Shown here piece after piece: positions 34,763 to 42,473 of a stretch of DNA of 64,000 nucleotides; position 1 is the first letter of the stretch, and each line of letters opens with the position of its first letter. The notes beneath the pieces were generated by a model. The model made no database searches, was not told the DNA's origin, and saw only the letters and a program-made list of their open reading frames with translations. The DNA is taken from assembly GCF_008629685.1 (NCBI RefSeq), contig NZ_VWSF01000001.1:186001-250000 (forward strand), given 5' to 3'. The position numbers and the translations under genes are program-made. This stretch comes from Adhaeribacter rhizoryzae. Lineage in GTDB: Bacteria; Bacteroidota; Bacteroidia; Cytophagales; Hymenobacteraceae.

Positions 34763-36016
34763 GTGAAAAGTAAATCAGTAATTTTTTCGGGATTAATTTC
34801 CGGCCTGCTTCTGTTCCAGGCGGCTTGTACTACAAAAACAAATTCTACTTCTTCAACCGCAATTACTGCTACTAAAAGTCAGGGATTTAAACCCGAAGCC
34901 GATTTGGTAAAGAATATTCCGGGTTATATGCAAGAAGCCGCCCAACAATACAAAGTAATGAAGCAAAACCTGCCGGCCGGCCGCTTTCCCAAAACTTACG
35001 ATCCCGCTACCAATGCGTTAAAAACCAGTGGCTCGGAATGGTGGTGCAGTGGTTTTTACCCCGGTACGCTTTTGTACCTTTACGAAAACACCAAAGATCC
35101 GGAATTATTAACCGAAGCCAAACGCATGCTGGGCTTGCTGGAGAAAGATCAATATAATAAATCTACCCACGACTTAGGGTTTATGATGTTCTGCAGCTTT
35201 GGCCACGCCAACCGCCTGAACCCAAAACCGGAGTACAAGCAAATATTAATAAACAGCGCCAAATCGCTCTCTACCCGCTTCGACCCCAAAGTAGGCGTAA
35301 TTAAATCCTGGGATTCCAAGCCATCGGATTACCTAGTAATTATTGATAACATGATGAACCTGGAACTGTTGTTCTGGGCTACCCGCGAAACCGGCGACCA
35401 AACCTTCCGGAATATTGCCATTACCCACGCCGACAATACCATTAAACACCATTTCCGGCCCGATTACAGCTCTTACCACGTTATAAATTATAACCCTACC
35501 GATGGCACCGTGCAAAAGAAACGTACTGCCCAGGGCTACGCCGATGAATCGGCCTGGGCGCGCGGCCAAGCGTGGGGGCTTTACGGCTATACCGTTATGT
35601 ACCGCGAAACCAAAGAGCAAAAATATTTAGAGCAGGCTCAACGCATTGCCGATTTCGTATTAAATCACCCCAATATGCCCGCCGATAAAATTCCGTACTG
35701 GGATTTTAATGCCCCAGATATTCCTAATGCTTTACGCGATGCTTCGGCGGGTTCTATCCTGGCTTCGGCTTTGCTGGAACTAAGCGGCTACGTAGATAAA
35801 ACCAAAGGCCAGAAATATTTCGACGATGCCGAAACCATGATGCGAACCTTATCTACCCGCGAATACCGCGCCGAAACTGGTACTAATGGTGGCTTTCTGC
35901 TGAAACACGGCGTGGGTCACATTCCCGAAAAATCAGAAATAGATGTACCGCTCACTTACGGCGATTATTATTACATTGAGGCGCTGCACCGGTATAAACA
36001 ATTGGCCGGCAAATAA
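34763..36016 (+). CDS. GH88 unsaturated glucuronyl/galacturonyl hydrolase
   Basis: A 417-residue lipoprotein (LLFQAAC lipobox) that begins with GTG at 34763. It has the (alpha/alpha)6 barrel signatures of GH88: SEWWCSGFYPGTLLYLYE, the first catalytic Asp in THDLGFMMF (about D137), the second in IDNMMNLELLFW (about D195), WARGQAWGLYGY and DASAGSILASALLELS. Spacing of the two Asp residues fits the family. The enzyme hydrates the unsaturated uronic acid left by a polysaccharide lyase, releasing it from the oligosaccharide. It therefore links the preceding beta-helix and BNR_4 proteins to downstream sugar use, in the periplasm or at the cell surface. Confidence 0.93.
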   Translation: MKSKSVIFSGLISGLLLFQAACTTKTNSTSSTAITATKSQGFKPEADLVKNIPGYMQEAAQQYKVMKQNLPAGRFPKTYDPATNALKTSGSEWWCSGFYPGTLLYLYENTKDPELLTEAKRMLGLLEKDQYNKSTHDLGFMMFCSFGHANRLNPKPEYKQILINSAKSLSTRFDPKVGVIKSWDSKPSDYLVIIDNMMNLELLFWATRETGDQTFRNIAITHADNTIKHHFRPDYSSYHVINYNPTDGTVQKKRTAQGYADESAWARGQAWGLYGYTVMYRETKEQKYLEQAQRIADFVLNHPNMPADKIPYWDFNAPDIPNALRDASAGSILASALLELSGYVDKTKGQKYFDDAETMMRTLSTREYRAETGTNGGFLLKHGVGHIPEKSEIDVPLTYGDYYYIEALHRYKQLAGK

Positions 36017-36066
36017 TAAGGCAAGTTTGATCTTAATAAATAATTAAAAACTAAAAGCGTTTTCCG

Positions 36067-37221
36067 ATGAAAAGTCTTTTTTTGCTGGTATTAATTGCCG
36101 GACTGGGTTGGTGGAAACTCATATTTCCGCAGGAACCAACTATTAATGCTTCCTTCAAGCCCGGTCAAATTTGGGCTGATGCCGATGGCCAGCATATTAA
36201 CGCGCACGGTGGCGGTATTCTTTACCACAAAGGCAAATATTATTGGTTCGGCGAGCACAAAACGGCCGGCAAAGGGGGCAACCGCGCCAATGTGGGCGTA
36301 AGCTGTTATTCTTCCACGGATTTATATAACTGGCAAAACGAAGGCATTGCCTTGCCGGTAGCACCCGAAAACAGCGGCTCCGAAATAGAAAAAGGTTGCG
36401 TAATTGAGCGCCCCAAAGTGGTATATAATGCCCGCACCAAAAAGTTTGTCATGTGGTTTCATTTGGAGCTGAAAGGGCAGGGGTACAATGCCGCCCGCAC
36501 CGCTGTGGCCGTAAGTGATTCCCCTACGGGTCCTTTTACTTACCTGAAATCGCACCGGCCCAATGCCGGCGTTTGGCCCCAGAATTTTAATGCCGCCTGG
36601 AAAACCAAGACCGTAACCGAGAAAGATTTAAAAGCCTGGAGCGACGAATGGAAGAAAGAAGTGGCCGAAGGCTTATTTATTCGCCGTGATTTTGAAAAAG
36701 GCCAGATGGCCCGCGATATGACTGTTTACGTAGATGATAACGGCAAAGCTTATCATTTGCACGCCGCCGAAGAAAACCTAACGTTGCATATTTCGGAACT
36801 GACCGACGATTACCTGAATTTTACCGGCAAGTGGATAACCGTAGCGCCAGCCGGCCACAACGAAGCTCCGGCTGTTTGTAAATACCAGGGCAAATATTAC
36901 CTGATTACCTCCGGCTGTACCGGCTGGGACCCCAATGCCGCCCGTTCTTTTGTATCCGAATCGATGTGGGGACCCTGGACACCGTTGGGCAACCCGGCTG
37001 TAGGGCAGGGTGCCGAATTAACTTTTGAATCGCAGAGTACTTTTATTTTGCCGGTGGCCGGTAAGAAAGATGCTTTTATTTTTATGGCCGATCGCTGGCG
37101 ACCCAACAACCCCATCGACGGCCGTTACATTTGGCTGCCCTTATCTTTTGAAAACGGCAAACCCGTGCTGCGCTGGCAAGACGAATGGAAGCTAAATACT
37201 TTTGCTACGGCAAAAAAATAG
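36067..37221 (+). CDS. GH43-like hydrolase (beta-galactosidase/galactanase-type subfamilies)
   Basis: A 384-residue secreted five-bladed propeller enzyme with an N-terminal hydrophobic signal. The sequence GQIWADADGQHINAHGGGIL and then YYWFGEHK is characteristic of GH43 subfamilies related to exo-beta-1,3-galactanase and galactosidases. Later features are VGVSCYSSTDLYNWQNEGI, IERPKVVYNARTKKFVMWFH, VAVSDSPTGPF, RDMTVYVDDNGKAY and EAPAVCKYQGKYYLITSGC. Arabinogalactan or galactan side chains are a plausible substrate. The gene follows GH88 by 50 bases and closes the cluster. Confidence 0.87.
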   Translation: MKSLFLLVLIAGLGWWKLIFPQEPTINASFKPGQIWADADGQHINAHGGGILYHKGKYYWFGEHKTAGKGGNRANVGVSCYSSTDLYNWQNEGIALPVAPENSGSEIEKGCVIERPKVVYNARTKKFVMWFHLELKGQGYNAARTAVAVSDSPTGPFTYLKSHRPNAGVWPQNFNAAWKTKTVTEKDLKAWSDEWKKEVAEGLFIRRDFEKGQMARDMTVYVDDNGKAYHLHAAEENLTLHISELTDDYLNFTGKWITVAPAGHNEAPAVCKYQGKYYLITSGCTGWDPNAARSFVSESMWGPWTPLGNPAVGQGAELTFESQSTFILPVAGKKDAFIFMADRWRPNNPIDGRYIWLPLSFENGKPVLRWQDEWKLNTFATAKK

Positions 37222-37298
37222 TAACTGATAAATATAAAGCGATAGCGGTCTTAGATAAGTGGCTTCTGCTACTCTAAGATCGCAGAAAGTAGATTTTC

Positions 37299-37880
37299 AT
37301 GTACGAGGTATTGGCTAAAAGCATTCGCGAGAAGGTTTTCCTGAACGAGGACGAGATGCAGCTATGCGCGAGTTTTTTTACCCCGAAAAAGCTGCGTAAA
37401 AAGCAATATTTATTGCAAGAAGGCGATGTTTGCCGGTACACGGCTTTCGTGGAAAAAGGCGCGCTACGTTCGTACCACGTCGACAAAAAAGATCAGGAAC
37501 ATCTAATTCAGTTTGCATTTGAAGGCTGGTGGATTGCCGATTCTTACAGCTTTTTAACCGAAGAACCTTCGGCTTATAATATTGATGCCTTAGAAGATGC
37601 GGAACTTTTGCTGTTAACGCTGCCAGCCCAGGAAGAACTATTACTGAAAGTACCCAAGATGGAACGCTACTTCCGTATTTTGCTGCAAAAAAGTTTAATT
37701 GCGATGCAGCGCCGGGTGGTAAGCTCTTTAAGTTATACGGCCGAAGAAAAATATATTAAATTAATGGAAGCTTACCCCAATATTAGTCAGCGGGTAGCCC
37801 AGCAACAGATTGCCTCTTACCTGGGTATAACGCCCGAAACCTTAAGCCGCATCCGCAAACAACTCGCTTCCGGTAAGTAA
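37299..37880 (+). CDS. Crp/Fnr-family transcriptional regulator
   Basis: A 193-residue regulator with a cyclic-nucleotide-like barrel (KQYLLQEGDVCRYTAFVEKG, FEGWWIADSYSF, DAELLLLTLPAQEELL) and a C-terminal winged helix (ISQRVAQQQIASYLGITPET and LSRIRKQL). The barrel lacks the cAMP-binding RxS pattern and the N-terminal Fnr cysteines, as in many Bacteroidota members, so the signal is unknown. The stop codon lies inside the first of four 18-bp tandem repeats. These are followed at once by two FNR-like boxes before the dioxygenase gene, making the dioxygenase a likely target. Confidence 0.9.
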   Translation: MYEVLAKSIREKVFLNEDEMQLCASFFTPKKLRKKQYLLQEGDVCRYTAFVEKGALRSYHVDKKDQEHLIQFAFEGWWIADSYSFLTEEPSAYNIDALEDAELLLLTLPAQEELLLKVPKMERYFRILLQKSLIAMQRRVVSSLSYTAEEKYIKLMEAYPNISQRVAQQQIASYLGITPETLSRIRKQLASGK

Positions 37881-37939
37881 ATTCCTTCCGGTAAATAAAT
37901 CTCTTTCGGCAAATAAATGCTTTCCGGGAAATAATCTGC
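37868..37939. repeat. Four 18-bp tandem repeats between crp-like and dioxygenase genes
   Basis: Four head-to-tail units close to TTCCGGTAAATAAATCTC. The first unit contains the final codons and stop (TCC GGT AAG TAA) of the Crp-like gene and the last abuts the FNR-like box at 37940. Units differ at a few positions each. Confidence 0.85.
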
Positions 37940-37976
37940 TTGATTTAGATCAAGGGTATTTCTTAATCTACATCAA
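37940..37976 (+). promoter_or_regulatory. Two FNR/Crp-like boxes
   Basis: TTGAT-TTAG-ATCAA (37940-37953) is a perfect match to the FNR consensus TTGAT-N4-ATCAA. TTAAT-CTAC-ATCAA (37963-37976) differs at one half-site base. The centres are 23 bp apart, about two helical turns. They lie 87-123 bases before the dioxygenase ATG and after the Crp/Fnr gene. Confidence 0.7.
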
Positions 37977-38062
37977 TAGAGTCCTGCTTCAAGCGCCGTA
38001 ACTTTGCATCATCAGAAAAGATAATCTGCCGCAGGCTTTTGGCCGGTTGGCCGGTGAAGGCA

Positions 38063-38944
38063 ATGCAACGAAAACATTTTATAAAAACCCTTGTAGCAGG
38101 AGCAGTGAGTATGACAGGTTTAACCGCATTTAATAAATTTACTGCCGGCCTAAAAGAAGACGAATATTTAATGCCGGTACTTTTTGTGGGGCATGGTTCG
38201 CCCATGAACGGCATAGAAGACAACGAATTCAGTCGGCACTGGACTAAATTGGCGCAGGAAATTCCAGTACCTAAAGCCGTGCTGGTAGTTTCGGCGCATT
38301 GGTTCAGCAAAGGGACCAAGGTTACGGCCATGGATTTCCCCCAAACCATACACGATTTTGGCGGCTTTCCGCAAGCCTTGTTCGATGTGCAATATCCGGC
38401 GCCTGGTAATCCGGCTTTGGCTAAGGAAACAGCCGCGCTCTTGCATAGTGCTAACGTAGAACTGGACCACGATTGGGGCCTGGACCACGGCACCTGGACC
38501 ATTGTGCGGCACATGTATCCCGAAGCAAATATTCCGGTACTGCAACTAAGCATTGATTACACCAAAGGCCCGCAATACCATTTTGATTTGGCTAAAGAAT
38601 TGTATGCGCTCCGGAAAAAAGGCGTACTCATAACGGGCAGCGGCAACATGGTGCACAACCTGCGCATGGTAGCCTGGGATAAATTAAACCAGGATGCTTA
38701 CGGTTACGATTGGGCCTTGCAACTCAACAGCAAGTTTAAGGAATTAATCTCTGGCGGCAATTTTACCGACCTGATTCACTATGATCGGTTGGGTCCGGAA
38801 GCCCGGTTAGCCATTCCAACGCCGGAACATTACTTACCACTTTTATACACCTTGGGCTTAAAAAAAGAAAAAGACGAAGTTTCTTTTTTCAACGATAAAG
38901 CCGTAGCCGGTTCGCTTACCATGACCTCTGTTAAACTCGGGTAA
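38063..38944 (+). CDS. ygiD: LigB/YgiD-type extradiol dioxygenase (4,5-DOPA dioxygenase-like)
   Basis: The ATG at 38063 is preferred over the TTG at 38039; it gives 293 residues starting MQRKHFIKTLVAGAVSMTG, a Tat-like or twin-basic export signal. The class III extradiol core is clear: VGHGSPMNG, VVSAHWFSKG, HDFGGFP, DHGTWTIVRHM and GSGNMVHNLR provide the His/Glu metal ligands. YgiD-like enzymes open catechol rings (for example L-DOPA) using non-heme iron or zinc-site chemistry. An export signal on this family is unusual but seen in Bacteroidota. Two FNR-like boxes upstream suggest control by the neighbouring Crp/Fnr protein. Confidence 0.87.
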   Translation: MQRKHFIKTLVAGAVSMTGLTAFNKFTAGLKEDEYLMPVLFVGHGSPMNGIEDNEFSRHWTKLAQEIPVPKAVLVVSAHWFSKGTKVTAMDFPQTIHDFGGFPQALFDVQYPAPGNPALAKETAALLHSANVELDHDWGLDHGTWTIVRHMYPEANIPVLQLSIDYTKGPQYHFDLAKELYALRKKGVLITGSGNMVHNLRMVAWDKLNQDAYGYDWALQLNSKFKELISGGNFTDLIHYDRLGPEARLAIPTPEHYLPLLYTLGLKKEKDEVSFFNDKAVAGSLTMTSVKLG

Positions 38945-38994
38945 ACGCAAGCGTAATAATTTTTACACTTAGCTGAACCTTTATTTTAATTTAT

Positions 38995-39038
38995 ATGTAT
39001 ATACATTAAATGTAAATACATAAAATTTATTAAATTTG
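38995..39038 (+). promoter_or_regulatory. Double dyad operator and -7 box before yceI
   Basis: A perfect 12-bp palindrome ATGTATATACAT (38995-39006) is followed 15 bp later by the near-copy ATGTAAATACAT (39010-39021). Ten bases on is TAAATTTG (39031-39038), a perfect Bacteroidota -7 box, 47 bases before the yceI ATG. The repeats sit where a repressor or activator would contact the promoter. Confidence 0.65.
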
Positions 39039-39085
39039 CTTAAATATTTACTTAACTCAACTCAGAAACTAAAACTTAATTAAAG

Positions 39086-39760
39086 ATGAAAAAATTAACC
39101 TTATCCGCTTTGTTTGCTGCCAGCTTATTCTTATCGGCTGGTACTATTGCTACCGCACAAACTAAAAGCGCCACTGCTGTAAATAATGCTAGAGCCAATA
39201 AAGCTGCTAGTTACCAGGTAGATGCCGCCAAAAGCCAGTTAACCTGGAACGGCAAAAAAGTAACCGGCGAACATACCGGTACTATTAATGTAGCCAACGG
39301 CCAATTGTTAGTGAACGGCAACAAAGTAACCGGCGGCACGGTTGATATTGACATGACCAGCATTAAAAACACCGACTTAACCGATCTGGAATACAATGGC
39401 AAATTAATTGGACACTTAAAGTCTGACGATTTCTTTTCAGTGGAGAAAAACCCGAAAGCAACTTTTAAAATTACAGGCTTAACCCCCATTAAAGGTGCCA
39501 AAGCCGGACAGGCCAACTACACCGTTAAAGGTAACTTAACCATTAAAGGCATTACCAACGCCATTTCTTTCCCGGCTACCGTGGCCGTTAATAACGGCAC
39601 TGCTACTGCTAAAGGAGTTGCTACTTTAGACCGTACCAAATGGGATATCCGTTACGGCTCTAAATCTTTCTTCGCTAATATTGGCGATAAAGCCATTAAC
39701 GATGATTTTACCCTGGATTTTAACATCGTAGCCAAGCAAAACGATTTAGCCCGATTATAA
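39086..39760 (+). CDS. yceI: YceI-family periplasmic protein
   Basis: A 224-residue secreted protein with signal peptide ending TIATAQ. The lipocalin-like YceI domain is complete: YQVDAAKSQLTWNGKKVTGE, HTGTINVANGQL, GGTVDIDMTSIKNTDL, LIGHLKSDDFFSVEKNPKAT and KWDIRYGSKSFFANIGDKAI. YceI proteins bind isoprenoid or similar hydrophobic ligands in the periplasm; the exact role in Bacteroidota is not settled. A double dyad and a perfect TAnnTTTG box precede it and a strong terminator follows, so it is a self-contained regulated unit. Confidence 0.93.
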   Translation: MKKLTLSALFAASLFLSAGTIATAQTKSATAVNNARANKAASYQVDAAKSQLTWNGKKVTGEHTGTINVANGQLLVNGNKVTGGTVDIDMTSIKNTDLTDLEYNGKLIGHLKSDDFFSVEKNPKATFKITGLTPIKGAKAGQANYTVKGNLTIKGITNAISFPATVAVNNGTATAKGVATLDRTKWDIRYGSKSFFANIGDKAINDDFTLDFNIVAKQNDLARL

Positions 39761-39783
39761 GTTAAAAGTTTAATAATATTACC

Positions 39784-39816
39784 AAGCCCCGGCCTTCATA
39801 GAGCCGGGGCTTTTTT
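39784..39816 (+). terminator. Rho-independent terminator
   Basis: GC-rich 10-bp stem AAGCCCCGGC / GCCGGGGCTT followed by TTTT, 24 bases after the yceI stop. Confidence 0.92.
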
Positions 39817-39887
39817 CGTGTTTTAGATAAGTGATGCTACGCAAAATTTTCTTGTAAACTTCCTTATTTGTCAAAGGAGCCCAAACC

Positions 39888-39944
39888 TGTCATTCAGGAG
39901 GAAACTATTTGGCTGCCTGCTACATAGTTTCCTCCTGAATGACA
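39888..39944. repeat. Dispersed hairpin repeat, copy 5
   Basis: 23-bp arms (39888-39910 and 39922-39944, one mismatch) around the 11-nt loop ggctgcctgct, between yceI and the AraC gene. Same orientation as copies 1 and 3. Confidence 0.9.
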
Positions 39945-40147
39945 CGAGTGGGTTACCTATACCTCTATTCAATTATATTTGCTAATATCAATTATAAAAA
40001 TGCTGATAACTGAAAGAGCAGAAAAGTTGATTTTAGAATGTAAATTCAGTAGTCCGATGTAGTTACTCAGTAAGTAGAAATATCATCAGAGCGGAATATT
40101 ACCAGAGTGGCTGTAAAAAGCCGGTAATTGTTTTGTACATTCAGGGC

Positions 40148-41020
40148 ATGCGCCGTTATGTTCAGTACGAACCTTTTGATATTTACCTTTTCGAAACCGA
40201 CACGTGGCAGCACCCGGTGCACACCCATAGCTATTTCGAAATAATATTTATCCGGAGTGGGCACGGCCAGCACAACGTTAACGGCAATACGTTTGCTTAT
40301 GGCCCTGGCGATGTATTTTTATTAGGCCCCGCCGATTACCATTATTTCGAAATTCAGGCGCATACCGCGTTTTGCTACATCCGGTTTACAGAAAATTATA
40401 TTAAAGATCAGGCCCAGGTAAAATCTTCTAACTTGCCCCGGACTATCGATTTTTTATTGAATACGCCTTACCAGGCTGGCGGCAGTATAGTTAATGCTAA
40501 AGAAGAGCAGGAAAAGCTTGAATATTTATTAACGGTTTTGCTGCAGGAATATAGCCAACGCGAAAGCGATTCGTACGAGCAGGTAATAAACGGCATTATG
40601 CAGGCCATTCTGGGTATTTTAACCCGTAACTTGGTTCGGCAGCAAGCTACCAGCTTTTCGGAATATAAAAAGCCGCAGCTTATTCAGGAAATACTGGTAT
40701 ACATTCGCCGGCATATTATGCAACCCGAATTATTGCGCTTGGAACACCTGGCCGCTAATTTTAATTTTTCGCCGGGCTACGCCAGTGTTTATTTTAAAAA
40801 AGAAACCGGCGAGTCGTTGCAAGGCTATATTTTAAAATACAAACTTAAGTTAATTCAAAACCGGTTGCGCTTCAGTGATTTAAGTATTTCGCAAATAACC
40901 CATGAATTTGGCTTTACAGATGCCAGCCACCTGCATAAATTATTTAAAAAATATTACGGGGTAGGGCCGCAGGCTTTCCGCCAGCAAAAAGTAATAAATA
41001 GCCAGCCAGATAATAGCTAA
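40148..41020 (+). CDS. AraC-family transcriptional regulator
   Basis: The ATG at 40148 is taken as start (TTG at 40133 is in frame), giving 290 residues. The N-terminal cupin has HPVHTHSYFEIIFIRSGHGQ, FAYGPGDVFLLGP and YHYFEI. The C-terminal double helix-turn-helix has LRLEHLAANFNFSPGYASVY with FKKETGESL, then LSISQITHEFGFTDASHLHK and LFKKYYGVGPQAFR. Such proteins sense a small molecule, often a sugar, in the cupin and activate nearby or distant genes. The next gene, a ScyD-like protein, is 198 bases downstream on the same strand and could be a target. Confidence 0.92.
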   Translation: MRRYVQYEPFDIYLFETDTWQHPVHTHSYFEIIFIRSGHGQHNVNGNTFAYGPGDVFLLGPADYHYFEIQAHTAFCYIRFTENYIKDQAQVKSSNLPRTIDFLLNTPYQAGGSIVNAKEEQEKLEYLLTVLLQEYSQRESDSYEQVINGIMQAILGILTRNLVRQQATSFSEYKKPQLIQEILVYIRRHIMQPELLRLEHLAANFNFSPGYASVYFKKETGESLQGYILKYKLKLIQNRLRFSDLSISQITHEFGFTDASHLHKLFKKYYGVGPQAFRQQKVINSQPDNS

Positions 41021-41218
41021 AAGGGCCTTATTGCTGCGTTAGGGGAATATTTTTGTGTTTTTAAGCTAAATATTCTGCAATAAAATAAAAGGCGCAAAAC
41101 CTGCATTGGACACGGTAAAAGTTATTATTTAATTGGTTTATAAATATTTTATTTTTTTATATAAAATAATTTATAAATTACCTAAGTAATCATTTTTTAA
41201 CCTAAACCATTGTAAGCC

Positions 41219-42232
41219 ATGAAATTAAGAGTAACTACTTTGCTTTTTAGCCTTTCGCTTTTGGTTGCCACTAGCTGTCGCCAATTCTATGATTACTTTG
41301 ATGATGTAGACCCCAAAAAGACAAAAGTTAAAGAGTTTGTGGCCGGACTGCAAGCCCCGCTTGGCTTAGATTTGGATGGTAAAAATCAATTGTGGGTTAC
41401 CGAAGTGGGCACCGGCAATAACGATGGAAAGGTATCGGTGATTCGGCCGAATGGAGTAAAACACGTAGTGATTGAAGGTTTCCCTTCTTTTATTGGCGAC
41501 GAAGGCTTAGCCGGGCTGAACCATTTATTGGTAAAAGATGGCATGCTGTATATTTTGCACGTAAATGGTTTGCTTTACAAAGCTAATATTGCTTCGTACC
41601 GGCCCGGTCAGGCTCCTATTCAGGCCAGTTCGCTGCCAACCGAAAATATTGGTGCCTTTGTCTGGAGTTATCCGTTTCAAGTGCCCATAGATGAATCTAA
41701 CCCTTATAACTTAACCGTAGGGCCGGGTGGTAATATTTACATTACCGATGCGGGCGCTAATGCTATACTTCGCCGGACCGCTGCCGGGGCTTTAAGCGTA
41801 ATTGCTACCTTACCTGATCTTGTTAATCCAACAAATGTTGGTCCTCCATTCATAGATGCCGTGCCTACCGGTATTGCTTATAACAGCGGGAAATTTTACG
41901 TAACTACGCTAACCGGTTTTCCTTTTTTAACCGGCAAAGCCCGCCTGTATACGCTCGGCCAATCGGGTAATATTATTAGCTACCAGGATGGATTTACCAC
42001 CCTAACCGATATTGCCTTAGATGAACATAATGTGCCGGTAGTAATTGAGCACGGTCAGTTTGGCCAGGGCTTTGTTCCCAACACCGGCCGCATAGTAGCC
42101 ACTTACGGGCAAAGACAAGCCGAAATATTAACCGGCGTAAACCAACCTACCGATATTGTTATAAGCGGGCCTAAAACCTTGTATGTAAACAGTTTAGTAG
42201 ATGGGAAAATATTTAAAGTTATGGTAAAGTAG
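41219..42232 (+). CDS. ScyD/ScyE-family beta-propeller lipoprotein
   Basis: A 337-residue lipoprotein (lipobox LVATSC). NHL/SMP-30-like blades include AGLQAPLGLDLDGKNQLWVT, EVGTGNNDGKVSVIRPNG, the family-typical YPFQVPIDESNPYNLTVGPG, GNIYITDAGANAILRRT and DAVPTGIAYNSGKFYVTTLT. Cyanobacterial ScyD/ScyE belong to scytonemin clusters, but most family members occur elsewhere with unknown roles, so the name marks a family and not a pathway. It is probably an exported binding protein or lactonase-like enzyme. A strong terminator follows. Confidence 0.87.
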   Translation: MKLRVTTLLFSLSLLVATSCRQFYDYFDDVDPKKTKVKEFVAGLQAPLGLDLDGKNQLWVTEVGTGNNDGKVSVIRPNGVKHVVIEGFPSFIGDEGLAGLNHLLVKDGMLYILHVNGLLYKANIASYRPGQAPIQASSLPTENIGAFVWSYPFQVPIDESNPYNLTVGPGGNIYITDAGANAILRRTAAGALSVIATLPDLVNPTNVGPPFIDAVPTGIAYNSGKFYVTTLTGFPFLTGKARLYTLGQSGNIISYQDGFTTLTDIALDEHNVPVVIEHGQFGQGFVPNTGRIVATYGQRQAEILTGVNQPTDIVISGPKTLYVNSLVDGKIFKVMVK

Positions 42233-42324
42233 CTGCCTAACGCTATTAAGCCGCAGTATTTGGAGTTAACCGCCGGTTTTTTTTAACTGATTGGAGGCCA
42301 ATATTATATAAATATTTTCCACCG

Positions 42325-42362
42325 TTTGGAGTCTTCTGTCCGAAGACTCCAAACTTTCTTTT
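42325..42362 (+). terminator. Rho-independent terminator
   Basis: 12-bp perfect stem TTTGGAGTCTTC / GAAGACTCCAAA with a 5-nt loop, followed by a T-rich tract, 92 bases after the ScyD-like gene. Confidence 0.85.
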
Positions 42363-42473
42363 TTAATGCCGGCCCCGCGTGCAGCCCAAACCGTGGGAAA
42401 AAACCCGAACGGGGTTGATTATTTATCTGTAAAATCTGCTTTGCTTTAAATATAATATTAAACCATAGTGGCC

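Noticed and set aside
37868-37939. CRISPR array
   Set aside because: The 18-bp units are directly adjacent without spacers and no cas gene is present.
38039-38062. TTG start extending the dioxygenase
   Set aside because: The ATG at 38063 gives a good export signal; the extra eight residues add nothing.
41219-42232. Scytonemin biosynthesis
   Set aside because: Family name only; no other scytonemin genes are near.
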